Part shown: positions 1 to 9,191 of the stretch, piece by piece
Position numbering within the stretch: position 1 is the first letter of the stretch
How the letters are laid out: every line of letters starts with the position of its first letter
From: Thermoproteota archaeon
GTDB taxonomy: Archaea > Korarchaeota > JAOZGF01 > JAOZFZ01
NCBI GenBank assembly: GCA_027492035.1
Contig: JAOZFT010000001.1
Span: forward strand, 43,458-107,457
DNA: 64,000 bases
Reading direction: 5' to 3'
Made by a program: the position numbers and the translations under genes
The notes under the pieces: model-generated
What the model saw: the letters and a program-made list of their open reading frames with translations, nothing else
What the model was told of the DNA's origin: nothing
The model's database searches: none

Positions 1-1295
1 GCCCATTTAGGAACCCAATTAACTTTTTTGCTTTCTTCAATTAATTTATCCTTTATTTCTGTTACTTTAAAGAACCATTGAGGCATAGAAATTAAGAGGA
101 GAGGGGATTCGCATCTCCAACAGTGAGGATACTCATGTTCAATTTCCTCTTCTAAAAGCAAAAGCTTCCTTGACTTCAATTCATTAATTATTAACTTATC
201 AGCTTCTTTAACGTACATGCCTGCAAATTTACCGCAAGATTCATCGAAAACCCCGCTTATTTTAACAGGGGAAACAACTGGTAAACCTGTTTCTAAACCT
301 ACCTTGTAGTCTTCTTGGCCGTGTCCAGGTGCACTATGAACTAAGCCTGTACCTTCAGTTAAGGTAACGAATTGTTCAGATAAAACAACTCTATGAGCGT
401 TTTTCAGTTTCTTTTGGAAAGGGAATAGGTCAGCTAAGGGGTGTTCATACCTTAACCCCCCTAAATCCCAGCCTTTAACTGTCCCTAACACTTCATAATT
501 GTTGAAACCAAGTTTATCCAAAACAAAGCCAGCTAAAGCCTTGGCTAGAATAAAAACTTCACCTGTGGGAACTTTTACTTTAACGTATTCAGCACTTGGC
601 TTCACCATTACGCCGGTGTTCCCAGGCAGAGTCCATGGAGTAGTTGTCCAAATGACTAAGAAAACATTTTTCTCTCCCTCAACTTTAAATTTGACATAAA
701 TAGCTGGATCTTTAACTGTTTTGTATTCTATTTCGTTGTAAGCGACAGCTGTTTCACAGCGGGGGCAAACATGAACTGGGTAGCTTCCTTTGAAAAGGTA
801 TCCTTTCTCATATGCAGCCTTAAAAGTTGTCCAGGCTCCTTCAATGTAGTTATTGGTTAAAGTCAGGTAAGGATTATCCCAATCCATCCAAACCCCTAAG
901 TTTTTGAACTGCTGCGTCATAACGTCAATGTATTGAGTTGCAAATTTTCTGCATTCCTGAATAAAATTTTCAACACCGAATTTTTCAATGTCGCTTTTTA
1001 CTTTGAAGTTAAGTTTCTTTTCAACTTTGTTCTCAATAGGTAAACCGTGGCAATCATATCCTGGTTGATCCCAGACGTCGTAGTCCAGCATTCTGTGGAA
1101 GCGAATATAAAAATCTTTCAGGATCTTGTTTAAGGCTGTTCCTAAATGTATGGCTCCTGTTGCGTATGGAGGCCCGTCCATGAAAAACCATTTCTTTTTT
1201 CCTTTACGTAACTTTCTTGCTTTACTTAGGATGCTGTTCTCCTCCCAGAAATTCAGTATTCTTTCCTCCATTTTAGGTTGAGGCTCAAATTCCAT
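1..1295 (-). CDS. ileS: Isoleucyl-tRNA synthetase, N-terminal part (runs off the window)
   Basis: Charges tRNA-Ile with isoleucine in the cytoplasm. Only the first 431 or so residues are present; the gene continues past base 1. It starts MEFEPQPKMEERIL at the ATG of 1293-1295, followed by the class I signature region PYATGAIHLGTALNK (HLGT in place of HIGH) near residue 45. The editing (CP1) domain follows, with the typical WTTTPWTLPGN and GTGLVHSAPGHGQEDY segments, which separate IleRS from ValRS and LeuRS. The open frame is intact through the visible part. The gene stands alone, with about 650 bases between it and the next gene upstream. Confidence 0.93.
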   Translation of the reverse strand, partial: MEFEPQPKMEERILNFWEENSILSKARKLRKGKKKWFFMDGPPYATGAIHLGTALNKILKDFYIRFHRMLDYDVWDQPGYDCHGLPIENKVEKKLNFKVKSDIEKFGVENFIQECRKFATQYIDVMTQQFKNLGVWMDWDNPYLTLTNNYIEGAWTTFKAAYEKGYLFKGSYPVHVCPRCETAVAYNEIEYKTVKDPAIYVKFKVEGEKNVFLVIWTTTPWTLPGNTGVMVKPSAEYVKVKVPTGEVFILAKALAGFVLDKLGFNNYEVLGTVKGWDLGGLRYEHPLADLFPFQKKLKNAHRVVLSEQFVTLTEGTGLVHSAPGHGQEDYKVGLETGLPVVSPVKISGVFDESCGKFAGMYVKEADKLIINELKSRKLLLLEEEIEHEYPHCWRCESPLLLISMPQWFFKVTEIKDKLIEESKKVNWVPKW

Positions 1296-1946
1296 GTAAC
1301 CCGCCTTTCTTCCCAACTGTTGGTTTCCTTAAAAGATGTAGGAAGGGTGTAAAAGGAACCTTTCCCTTATTTTAAGAAATTTTTAAAGAATTTTTTAATG
1401 CAAAGATGTTTTGGATGGTTTCTTTATGTCCTGACTCTTTATTAAAAATTTAACTTTTTCGATAGGAGAAGATGCGAAGTTCTTTTGCAGAGGAAGTCTA
1501 CAAGAGTTTAACAACTCATTAACAGCAAAGTTGTTTAAGAGTTAAGGAAAGAAAGTTAATTCCTTAATTGAAGGCCTCAAATAGAGCCTTTTGCTTAACG
1601 TTCAATAACCTTTTTAGCAAAAATATGAAACTTAGTTTTCTTTGCCATCGAGTTCTTCCTTGTCTCTATAACACTCCAAACAAGCGCAAGCAAGTTTTTA
1701 CGCTTAAAAATTCATCAGTCTTTTTTATCAATAACTCTTAAACCTAAAAAATGGTGAAACCTTTATTGAAGAGTTAAACTGAGGGAGATCCGGTCTAAAG
1801 AAAAACTGAGAGGATAGTAGTACAAAACTTTTCTTGTTTCTATTTCTAATAAAGTTTTCTTACTTCTAAAAAACTTTATAGGGTGCTGAATTAGGAAAAC
1901 AATAAATTTTCTAAGCTACAAAAATAAAGGTTTAGAGATGAATTTT
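1296..1946. other. Long intergenic region without a recognised gene
   Basis: About 650 AT-rich bases between ileS and the end of the kor operon. I see no tRNA, no C/D-box motifs and no long ORF. A 16-codon ORF with an AGGAGAAG-like site begins at 1472 but has nothing else to support it. The ileS promoter should lie at the low-coordinate end; CTTTTAAGG read on the minus strand near 1330 is a possible TATA box. Confidence 0.5.
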
Positions 1947-2534
1947 TCAGTGCTTCTTTATTTTTTCGCCTATTTTATAACCTACATTGAAAGCTTTAAG
2001 GTTTAACTCTTTGAAATCAACGGGGGTATTCTTTATTATTGCCTTTTCAACTGCTTCTTTATTTATTAAAGGGAAGAGTTTTGTGAAGACACCTAGAAGT
2101 AAAGTGTTAGCTACAAGTTTGTTTCCGAGTTCTTCAGCCAATTTAGTTGCATGAACAGGAACTTTTTCCACGTCACTCCTTTCTCCTTGATTAATTTGGA
2201 CAAGGTCAGGGTCGTAAATTAGCACTCCGCCTTTCTTCAGTTTTGGCAAATACTTTTCATAGGCGAGTTTAGATAGAGCAATTAAAACATCTGACTCTGC
2301 TACTTTGACGAAATTTATTTCTTTCTCTGAAATGATTACTTCTGAGCTGGTGACTCCTCCACGTGAAGCTGGGCCGTATGATTGAGTTTGAACAGCTTCC
2401 TTCCCTCCATAAAGTGATGCAGCCATTCCTAGGATGATTCCCATTTTCACTATTCCTTGACCGCCTAAGCCTGCAATTCTTATTCTAAATTCACTGACCC
2501 CCTTAGTGGTTCCTCCACTGTTTCGTTTATTCAT
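1947..2534 (-). CDS. korC: 2-oxoacid:ferredoxin oxidoreductase, gamma subunit (KorC type)
   Basis: Gamma subunit of a ferredoxin-dependent 2-oxoacid oxidoreductase, probably 2-oxoglutarate synthase, which interconverts 2-oxoacid plus CoA with acyl-CoA, CO2 and reduced ferredoxin. The diagnostic N-terminal motif IAGLGGQGIVKMG and the family segment QTQSYGPASRGG are present; length (about 195 residues) is normal. The longest frame starts at a TTG at 2570 without a convincing ribosome site, so the ATG at 2534 (MNKRNSGG) is preferred; a still later start is possible. It is the last gene of korDABC, about 105 bases after korB. Confidence 0.85.
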   Translation of the reverse strand: MNKRNSGGTTKGVSEFRIRIAGLGGQGIVKMGIILGMAASLYGGKEAVQTQSYGPASRGGVTSSEVIISEKEINFVKVAESDVLIALSKLAYEKYLPKLKKGGVLIYDPDLVQINQGERSDVEKVPVHATKLAEELGNKLVANTLLLGVFTKLFPLINKEAVEKAIIKNTPVDFKELNLKAFNVGYKIGEKIKKH

Positions 2535-2640
2535 TTTTAACAGTCCCCGAACAACTATACCTCTCTTCAACTTTCTTTACCATTTTTCAAAATAGGGAAA
2601 AATTTAACATTTCTCACGGAATAAACAGTATAACCAAGTT

Positions 2641-3504
2641 TTATTCTTTGTGATAGGTCCGTTCCACTTTACCAATCTTTCCCCAAATTAGGTCAGTGTA
2701 TTCAGGCTTCTCTTTATCCACAAACTCCCCCACAACTATTATGTTTTGAGTAATTTCAGCCTTTATGGGGTCTATCTTATTTTGGATTATTGACGCTTGT
2801 TTCAGCCACTTCATCATCTCAACAGCGTTCATGTGTTTAGTATGTCTTCCATAGATTTCTGGACAGGGGGAAATGACCTCAATGAAACTGAACCCCTTTT
2901 TTAAAAGGGCCTTCTTTATGGAGTCAACTAAGTTTCTGACATGGTAGGCTGTCCACCGGGCAACATAAGTTGCTCCTGAACCTGCAGCTAAATAAACAGC
3001 ATTAAACGGGTGTTCAACGTTTCCGTAGGGAGAAGTTGTTGTTACAGCGTTTAAAGGAGTTGTGGGGCCACATTGACCCCCAGTCATTCCATAATTGAAA
3101 TTGTTTGAGAGTATAACTGTTAATTCAATGTTTCTTCTCGCCGCCTGAATTAAATGGTTTGCACCTATGGCTAAAAGGTCTCCGTCTCCACCGAAAACAA
3201 CAACTTTCAATTCAGGTTTAGCAAGTTTAACACCTAAAGCAAAAGGTATTGCCCTTCCGTGGGTGGTGTGGAACGCGTCAGCGTTTATGTAGCCTGAAAT
3301 CCTACCCATGCAACCTATACCCGAAACAACGACTAAGTTGTCCAAGTTAAAGTGCAGTTCCTTCAATGCCTGAAGGAAGCAGTTAAGGATTACTCCGTTT
3401 CCGCACCCTGGGCACCAGATGTGGGGAATCATCCCTTTTCTTAAGTAACTGTCCAAAGGATGTTTCCTTTCATGGTTAGTTAAATGTTTAATTGATTCTT
3501 TCAT
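2641..3504 (-). CDS. korB: 2-oxoacid:ferredoxin oxidoreductase, beta (thiamine diphosphate) subunit
   Basis: Catalytic beta subunit that binds thiamine diphosphate and, in this family, an iron-sulfur cluster. Visible landmarks are WCPGCGNGV near residue 30, the SGIGCMGR segment, HGRAIPFALGVKLA, and the TPP/Mg motif GGDGDLLAIGANH followed by NNFNYGMTGGQ. At 287 residues it matches KorB. It begins 10 bases after korA. The split into four small subunits, as against a fused large enzyme, is typical of archaea. Confidence 0.92.
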   Translation of the reverse strand: MKESIKHLTNHERKHPLDSYLRKGMIPHIWCPGCGNGVILNCFLQALKELHFNLDNLVVVSGIGCMGRISGYINADAFHTTHGRAIPFALGVKLAKPELKVVVFGGDGDLLAIGANHLIQAARRNIELTVILSNNFNYGMTGGQCGPTTPLNAVTTTSPYGNVEHPFNAVYLAAGSGATYVARWTAYHVRNLVDSIKKALLKKGFSFIEVISPCPEIYGRHTKHMNAVEMMKWLKQASIIQNKIDPIKAEITQNIIVVGEFVDKEKPEYTDLIWGKIGKVERTYHKE

Positions 3505-3514
3505 TTTTTCCCCC

Positions 3515-4663
3515 TTAACTGGTGTTTTTCTCTATTATTTTCAGTATTTCGTTAGGGGTAGGTGGCTCTTCACCAACTTTAGGGAATGAAATTATTGGTG
3601 CGGTTGAAGAAGCTGCCTTCACCTCCCTAATTATTTGTCCTTGATTCATTTCTGGTACAATTATCAGTTTTGCTTCAGAAACAATTTTCGCCACCTCCTC
3701 CTCTGGAAAAGGCCAAACTGTTATTAATCTTAACAGTCCCACTTTTAATCCTTTTTCACGGCCTATTTTAACTGTTTCTTTGGCAGCTCTTGCAGGTGTA
3801 CCGAAAGCTATTATTACAGTTTCAGCGTCGTCTAAAAAGTATTTTTCAACTGTTATTATTTCTTTTTTATTTTTCCTTATTTTTTCACAGAGTCTACTGG
3901 TTAATTCCCTTTGTGTTTTGGCTGACATGTCTGGGTGACCTGATTCATCGTGTGTTAAGCCTGTGGCGTAGAATCTGTACCCTTCACCAAAACAAGACAT
4001 TGGTGGAACAAGATCTTCATCCGGTTTAAAAGGTAAGTACTCTTCCGGCGGAACTTTCGGCTTCTTCCTATCCACTGTTTTTATTTTTTCAGGTTCCGGA
4101 ATGACTAGTTTTTCTCTTGTGTGCGCAATTATTTCATCGGCTAAAATGAAACATGGAACCCTGAATTTCTCCGCTAGGTTGAATGCTTTAATTGTTAAAT
4201 CAAACATTTCCTGAACAGAGTAAGGAGCTAAAGTTATTATTTCGTAGTCTCCATGAGCAGCCCACCTGACCTGCAAAACATCTTGTTGACTTGGTTTCGT
4301 AGGTTGCCCTGTACTTGGGCCTCCTCTCATCATGTCAGCTATTACACAAGGGGTTTCTGTCATTATAGCTAACCCTATGCTTTCAACCATTAAGCTTAAT
4401 CCTGGACCTGAAGTCGCTGTCATTGCTTTAACCCCAGCCCAGCTTGCCCCTATGACTGACATCAGGGACGAAATTTCATCTTCAAGCTGAATAAATATTC
4501 CCCCAACTTGAGGCATTCTCAAAGCCATCCTTTCAGCTATGCTGCTTGCAGGGGTTATGGGGTAAGCGGAGTAGAACCTACAACCTGCAGCTATTGCCCC
4601 TTCAGCTAAAGCGAAGTTTCCTTGGACAAAGTATTCCCCTGTTAAAACATCTGGTTTTTTCAA
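3515..4663 (-). CDS. korA: 2-oxoacid:ferredoxin oxidoreductase, alpha subunit
   Basis: Alpha subunit of the same complex, 382 residues. It carries the family's [11 protein letters not shown] segment near residue 35, [15 protein letters not shown], and the [17 protein letters not shown] loop. The insert [25 protein letters not shown] is characteristic of KorA-type rather than pyruvate-type alpha subunits, so 2-oxoglutarate is the more likely substrate; branched-chain 2-oxoacids cannot be excluded from sequence alone. It overlaps korD by four bases, indicating translational coupling. Confidence 0.9.
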   Translation of the reverse strand: MKKPDVLTGEYFVQGNFALAEGAIAAGCRFYSAYPITPASSIAERMALRMPQVGGIFIQLEDEISSLMSVIGASWAGVKAMTATSGPGLSLMVESIGLAIMTETPCVIADMMRGGPSTGQPTKPSQQDVLQVRWAAHGDYEIITLAPYSVQEMFDLTIKAFNLAEKFRVPCFILADEIIAHTREKLVIPEPEKIKTVDRKKPKVPPEEYLPFKPDEDLVPPMSCFGEGYRFYATGLTHDESGHPDMSAKTQRELTSRLCEKIRKNKKEIITVEKYFLDDAETVIIAFGTPARAAKETVKIGREKGLKVGLLRLITVWPFPEEEVAKIVSEAKLIIVPEMNQGQIIREVKAASSTAPIISFPKVGEEPPTPNEILKIIEKNTS

Positions 4664-4902
4664 GACACCTCAACCTTTTCAGTTTCTTCTAAATAAATTG
4701 CGAAATCTGGACAGATGTTTTGACAGAATTTACAACCTATACAGTTATTTATGTATTTAGGTATGGGGTAATGGTTTCCGCGTTCATTAAAGTTCTCAGA
4801 AAAAACTAAAACTTTTCTTGGACAAAATTCTATGCAGTAACCGCATCCCTTACACCTTTCAGGAATAACGATAACGTTTCTAATTATTTTTAAGCGGCTC
4901 AT
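4660..4902 (-). CDS. korD: 2-oxoacid:ferredoxin oxidoreductase, delta (2x[4Fe-4S] ferredoxin) subunit
   Basis: Small electron-transfer subunit of 80 residues with two CxxCxxCxxxCP clusters: [12 protein letters not shown] near residue 17 and [12 protein letters not shown] near residue 54. It accepts electrons from the TPP subunit and passes them to free ferredoxin. It is the first gene of the korDABC operon; GGAGTTTAAAAT precedes its ATG as a ribosome site. Confidence 0.92.
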   Translation of the reverse strand: MSRLKIIRNVIVIPERCKGCGYCIEFCPRKVLVFSENFNERGNHYPIPKYINNCIGCKFCQNICPDFAIYLEETEKVEVS

Positions 4903-5038
4903 ATTTTAAACTCCTTGTTTTTGTTTTCACCCTTTAAAGAGTGCACGGAGCTAAAAACAACTTCTTCCTTTAAGAAAAAATATTATTTAAAAGATTATCT
5001 TTACCTTCTTTTTCAGTGGTTTTTGGAGGAGAAGAGCA

Positions 5039-5596
5039 GTGGCGCTGCCAAGTAGAGATGAAGCTTTTGATTTTTTGAGACGGTACGTGAAGAGTGACAA
5101 GTTAATAAAGCATTGTTTAGCTGTGGAAGCTATAATGAAAGAATTAGCAAAGTATTTAGGTGAAAATGTTGAAGTTTGGGGTTTAACAGGCTTACTTCAT
5201 GACATAGATTACGAAACAGTTAGGGATATGAGTAGACATGGGTTAGTTGGGGCTGGGATACTGGAAAAGGAGAACTACCCTAGTGAAATGATTGAAGCCG
5301 TTAAAAGGCACAATTACTTGGTTTCAGGACCTCCAACTAACAAGTTAGAGAGATGTTTAGTTGCTGCTGATTCAGTTTCAGGCTTAATAATTGCCGCCGG
5401 TTTAATGATGCCTGACAAAAGACTGAAAACAGTGACTGTGAAAACAATTAAGAAGAAGTTTAAGGATAAGTCATTTGCTAGAGGCTGTAACCGGGAAGAA
5501 ATAAAAGAGATATTAAAAGTGGGCCTTACTTTGGATGAATTCTTCGGAATAAGTCTAAAGGCTTTACAGAAAATTTCTTCCGAACTAGAGCTTTAA
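5039..5596 (+). CDS. HD domain phosphohydrolase
   Basis: A 185-residue HD superfamily protein. The metal-binding residues are visible as H in KHCLAVEAIM (near residue 25), HD in GLLHDIDYE (near 53) and further His residues in RHGLVGA and VKRHNYLV. Such proteins cleave phosphate bonds of nucleotides or related compounds; the substrate cannot be read from the sequence. GTG start with TTTTGGAGGAGAAG directly upstream. It is transcribed divergently from korDABC, and the 136-base gap probably holds both promoters. Confidence 0.8.
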   Translation: MALPSRDEAFDFLRRYVKSDKLIKHCLAVEAIMKELAKYLGENVEVWGLTGLLHDIDYETVRDMSRHGLVGAGILEKENYPSEMIEAVKRHNYLVSGPPTNKLERCLVAADSVSGLIIAAGLMMPDKRLKTVTVKTIKKKFKDKSFARGCNREEIKEILKVGLTLDEFFGISLKALQKISSELEL

Positions 5597-5631
5597 CATG
5601 TTTCTATGTTAAACAGGATCAAAATAAATGA

Positions 5632-5766
5632 TTAGGGACCGTGCTGTTCTCCCCAGCATGGAGATAAATTGTAGTATTTATCACAAAAATCTTCAAAGAT
5701 GCACTTTTTACCGTTAGCAATTGGACATTTCCCTTTAGTTTCTTCTTCAATTTCTTTTTCAAACAT
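5632..5766 (-). CDS. Small Cys-rich protein, unknown function
   Basis: A 44-residue ORF, MFEKEIEEETKGKCPIANG and onward, with four cysteines (CPIANGKKC, then FEDFC, then SPCWGEQH), which suggests a small metal-binding or redox protein. The longer frame is open to 5832, but the ATG at 5766 is preceded by GAGGTGATTTTATTG, a very good ribosome site. No family was recognised. It is convergent with the HD gene, ending 36 bases from it. Confidence 0.55.
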   Translation of the reverse strand: MFEKEIEEETKGKCPIANGKKCIFEDFCDKYYNLSPCWGEQHGP

Positions 5767-5772
5767 CAATAA

Positions 5773-6041
5773 AATCACCTCTTCCCTTTTAAAATGAGGA
5801 GAGAAATAAGCAAATGTCTGAAGGAAATACACTTTATTTTTTGGAAAATAGATGAAGGAAAGAACATGCCCTTATGTAGTTTTAGGGATGGAGAGGTTGA
5901 GGTAGAGGTTACACAAGATGAAGAGATAAACTGAGATATGACCCCCCTGAAACAATTCATTATTGTGTTACAGGTAAACGAGGCTGTGGATGATTCTGTT
6001 TTTTTGCCTATATGTGTATTATGGCAATGGCAAAACTTTAA
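5773..6041 (+). pseudogene. Possible broken gene with an in-frame TGA and a frameshift
   Basis: Reading the plus strand from about 5773 gives protein-like sequence, including RDGEVEVEVTQDEEIN, then TGA at 5932-5934, then in the same frame DMTPLKQFIIVLQVNEAV and DDSVFLP. Near 6020 the frame would have to change to continue as YMCIMAMAKL and stop at 6039-6041. The charged, alternating pattern on both sides of the stop looks coding, but no homologue was recognised and there is no good ribosome site. It may be a decayed gene or noise. Confidence 0.3.
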
Positions 6042-6229
6042 CACCTTTCATGCAGAGAACCTCTACTTTTTTCATTTTTTCAATCATTTTATTGGATGAA
6101 GCCCAATAAAGTATGTTTTCCTTTAAAAATTTTACGTTTTTGTATTTTTTGAGCAGTTTAGTATTAATGTTGAAAAATTTAAAGAGGATCTCTCTTTTCC
6201 CATTCGCTAAAAAGGAAGGAAAATAAATT

Positions 6230-6976
6230 TTATTTCTTTTTAATAAATGCTTCAGTTCTTTCTCTGTATTCTTTGGTTTGCGAAAGGAGAACTAAGTCTT
6301 TAATTGCTTCTTTAAACCTCTTATTTTTCCTTTTCCTGTTCAACCAAATTTTTATTAGTTTTAGGGAGTATTCGGGCAAGTTAGCTATTTCTTCAGCTAT
6401 TTTTTTGGTTTCTTGAAAGAATTTATTTTCCGGAAAGAAGTCATTAATTAACCCTATTTCTTTAGCTTCTTTAGCTGAGATTCTTTCCCCTGTAAAAATT
6501 AAGTAAGCTGCTCTTTTGTAACCTATTAAATCTGGGAGCAGGGAAGTAGCTATCGGGGGAAAAGCGCCTATTTTGATTTCAGGCACTGCAAAAAAAGCTT
6601 TTTCAGAAGCGAAAGCTAAATCACAAAGTAAAGTTATTTCACAACCTCCCCCTACAGCTAAGCCGTTAACCGCTGCTATACTTATTTTTTCAAGCTTTAA
6701 GAAGGCTTCTAAGGAGGGATAAACAATTTGAAGAAAGAAATCCCAGGATTGACGGAAAGTCTCAGCTTTAAACATTTCATATATATCATCACCTGCTGAG
6801 AAAGCTCTCCCTTCCCCTGTCAAAACAACAACTTTAACTTCCTCGTCTAAATTGACTTCTTCCAGCTTCTTTTTAATTCCAATCCACATTTCCTTGTTTA
6901 AAGCATTCAGTTTTTCAGGCCTTTTCAACGTAACAAAGGCTACTTTACCCTTCATTTCAAGTTCTACAGAACCCAA
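6230..6976 (-). CDS. Enoyl-CoA hydratase/isomerase family protein (crotonase fold)
   Basis: About 248 residues with crotonase landmarks: LKRPEKLNALNKEMW at the N-terminus, the oxyanion-hole segment GEGRAFSAGDD, and AVNGLAVGGGCEITLLCDLAFAS. Both acidic catalytic residues of enoyl-CoA hydratases are kept (E in GGCE and E in VPEI), so hydration of a 2-enoyl-CoA is plausible, probably in fatty-acid or amino-acid breakdown. The longest frame starts upstream at a TTG (7042) with a non-family N-terminus. I prefer the TTG at 6976, preceded by GGGGGTGGTTTA. An ATG at 6955 is an alternative. Confidence 0.8.
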   Translation of the reverse strand: MGSVELEMKGKVAFVTLKRPEKLNALNKEMWIGIKKKLEEVNLDEEVKVVVLTGEGRAFSAGDDIYEMFKAETFRQSWDFFLQIVYPSLEAFLKLEKISIAAVNGLAVGGGCEITLLCDLAFASEKAFFAVPEIKIGAFPPIATSLLPDLIGYKRAAYLIFTGERISAKEAKEIGLINDFFPENKFFQETKKIAEEIANLPEYSLKLIKIWLNRKRKNKRFKEAIKDLVLLSQTKEYRERTEAFIKKK

Positions 6977-7119
6977 TAAACCACCCCCCTTTCTTCCCCC
7001 AAAAAAATCAGGTGAGAATTTAAAAAATATTTTTAGAATCAATGAAAAAAAGGAAGTTTTAAAAGTTGCCCTTTATCGAGAGACAGAAAAACATAAAGCT
7101 TTTTTAGAGGGGATTTTGT

Positions 7120-8070
7120 TTGCAGCAATTAGTAAGTTACGACAGGGGCTTATTTTTTCATCCTTTAAAGATATGGCTGGATGCAAGAGGCAAAAAGCCC
7201 TTTTCTTTTGTTTCTCATGCTCACATTGACCATTTAGGAAACCATAGGAAAGTTTTCCTCAACATGGAAACCGCCCCCTTCTACCTTAGAAGAACAGGAA
7301 AAAGGAACTTCTTGGTCAGAGAATTTAATAAACCTTTTTACATAAATGATTACAAAGTCGAGTTGTTTCCTTCAGGCCACATGCTTGGGTCAGCTCAAAT
7401 AATTTTTGAGAAGGATTTAAAAATTGTTTACACAGGTGATTTTAAGCTTAAAAAGGGGTTAACTTCAGAAAAAATTCAAATAAAGAAATGCGACGTATTA
7501 ATAATGGAAGCTACCTATGGAAACCAGGAATTTTGCTTTCCTAAGAGGGAAGAAGTTATAGGGGAGTTAGTTGATTATGTAGATGAAGTTTTGGTGAATG
7601 AAGAAGTACCTGTTATTTACGCCTACCCCCTAGGTAAAGCTCAAGAGGTAATAAAGATACTTACCTCTAAAGGGTTCCAGGTGAGGGTCCATAAATCCAT
7701 TTTCTTCAACTCAAAAATCTATGAAAAATTAAGTGTTAACTTGGGACATTACACAATTTTTGATGGAGGAGAAACAAGGAGTGAGGTAATTATTTTGCCT
7801 ACTTCCACAAGAGGGAGGAGAAACATTAAAATTAAGAAAAAAAGAGAGATAATTGTTACTGGATGGGTTGCATCAGAAAAAATGAAGAAGAAGTTTAGAG
7901 AAGTGAAAGGTTTCCCTTTAAGTGATCATGCTGATTTCCCTGACTTACTCAATTACGTAAAGAAGGCAGATCCAGAAATTGTTTACGTAATAAAAAGTTA
8001 CAGCCCCTTCACAATAGATAATTTTCTGAAACAACTTTCAAAACAGGGATTTAATGCTTTACCGCTTTAA
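7120..8070 (+). CDS. Metallo-beta-lactamase fold nuclease (mRNA 3'-end-processing / ligase-associated exonuclease type)
   Basis: A 316-residue MBL-fold protein. The metal site HAHIDH lies near residue 33, followed by SGHMLGSAQ, the D of YTGDFKLK, and EATYGN. The C-terminal half has AYPLGKAQEVIKIL and SDHADF, as in beta-CASP relatives that process RNA or DNA ends. The family resembles archaeal mRNA 3'-end-processing-like proteins and ligase-associated exonucleases; which nucleic acid it cuts is not evident. TTG start with AGAGGGGAT seven bases upstream. It is divergent from the crotonase gene. Confidence 0.75.
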   Translation: MQQLVSYDRGLFFHPLKIWLDARGKKPFSFVSHAHIDHLGNHRKVFLNMETAPFYLRRTGKRNFLVREFNKPFYINDYKVELFPSGHMLGSAQIIFEKDLKIVYTGDFKLKKGLTSEKIQIKKCDVLIMEATYGNQEFCFPKREEVIGELVDYVDEVLVNEEVPVIYAYPLGKAQEVIKILTSKGFQVRVHKSIFFNSKIYEKLSVNLGHYTIFDGGETRSEVIILPTSTRGRRNIKIKKKREIIVTGWVASEKMKKKFREVKGFPLSDHADFPDLLNYVKKADPEIVYVIKSYSPFTIDNFLKQLSKQGFNALPL

Positions 8071-8320
8071 CCTTTCCCCCCCAGTTCTTTAAACCTTAAA
8101 AACACTTAACGTAAATGCTGGATTTCTTGGATATGAAGTGAAGGAAACTTGTAACTGAAAATATAATGTCAACGCTATGTGTCGCAAATTTAAGTTTTTC
8201 GTTGCAAAAATACGTTGCAGATAATACTGAAAAACTTCAAGAGAATGCAGTGACTTGGTGTAAGTTACTTGTCACCAGCACCAAAATTTTTTTAAGAAGA
8301 ATTTAGCGGTTAAAAAAATT

Positions 8321-8977
8321 TCACTCTAAACTTTTCATTAATTTCTTAGCTTGAAAATGGGCAAGTCTCAGCGGTTCAGGTGTCCTGTGCTTTATTAGAG
8401 AAGTAACTATTTTTAGTGAAGTTTCAAGTGAAACCTTGTGGCCTGGACTCACATAAATTGGTTTCCTTTTTCCTCCAAGAGTTATTTCGTAACCCACTAG
8501 TTCACCCTTGTAGATTACTCCTTTAACGTTTCTGATGCCTAAATCACGAAGGTTTCCGCATAAAAGATTTTTTGCTACGCCTATGGTTGGAATGTTAAAG
8601 TAAACCCCAATCAATGTTGCTTCTCCTGCCTTAAATGGATGCAATAAGCCGTTGCCATCTATTAATAATAGGTCAGGCTTGTTTTCTAATTTTTTAATTA
8701 CAGAGATTATGGGTGAAGCTTCCCTGAAGAAAAGAAAGGTTGGGACATACGGAAATTTAACGTTGGTTATTGATTTTTGAACTTCTAAAATTTCCAGATG
8801 GGGAAATTTAATCGATACAGCAGCTGAGAAAGCCTTGTCCCCTTTATAGGACACATCGACACCAGTTACTACATTTATTGTTGAAGGTAAGTTGTTTTTG
8901 AAAACAGCTTTATTTGCAAGTAATTTCTGGGCTTTACGTGCTTTTTCGAAGTTGAATTTTTCAATTGTGGTTTTCAA
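8321..8977 (-). CDS. nfi: Endonuclease V (deoxyinosine 3'-endonuclease)
   Basis: Cleaves DNA, and in some lineages RNA, one phosphodiester 3' of deoxyinosine as part of deamination repair. The catalytic acids sit in the expected motifs: D in GVDVSYKGD, E in FLFFREASP, D in LLIDGNGLLHP. The conserved PTIGVAKNLLCG and PIYVSPGHKVSLETS segments follow. The frame is open to 9025, but GAGGGGT six bases before the TTG at 8977 (first residues MKTTIEKF) makes that the best start, giving about 218 residues, the usual length. Confidence 0.88.
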   Translation of the reverse strand: MKTTIEKFNFEKARKAQKLLANKAVFKNNLPSTINVVTGVDVSYKGDKAFSAAVSIKFPHLEILEVQKSITNVKFPYVPTFLFFREASPIISVIKKLENKPDLLLIDGNGLLHPFKAGEATLIGVYFNIPTIGVAKNLLCGNLRDLGIRNVKGVIYKGELVGYEITLGGKRKPIYVSPGHKVSLETSLKIVTSLIKHRTPEPLRLAHFQAKKLMKSLE

Positions 8978-9191
8978 AAAGAAACCCCTCATCGAAAAAA
9001 ACATGTTTTCTCTTTGCCTTTCCAAAAGGTCTTTACTTTATTAAAACTTCTTTTCTTTTCTTCCCTTCTCTCCTTTCACCATTCTTCTTTTTTCCTGATT
9101 TAAAAATGAAATAGAAAAAGCTTAAAAAAGGTTACTTGTTAAAAAATTAGGGAAAAAAGAAAAAGCAGTTTAAAGGATAGGAGAGAGTGAA

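Noticed and set aside
1472-1522. 16-codon ORF after AGGAGAAG in the ileS upstream gap
   Set aside because: Too short and with the ribosome-like site directly abutting the ATG; no other support.
5932-5934. TGA as selenocysteine codon
   Set aside because: No SECIS-like hairpin or selenoprotein family context; decay or a base error is simpler.
5775-6044. Minus-strand 89-codon frame
   Set aside because: Low-complexity Ser/Thr-rich translation and no ribosome site; the plus strand of the same DNA reads more like protein.
8241-8278. GTGAC/GTCAC hairpin between the MBL gene and endonuclease V
   Set aside because: Only five uninterrupted pairs with a large loop; no T run after it and no match to a known RNA.
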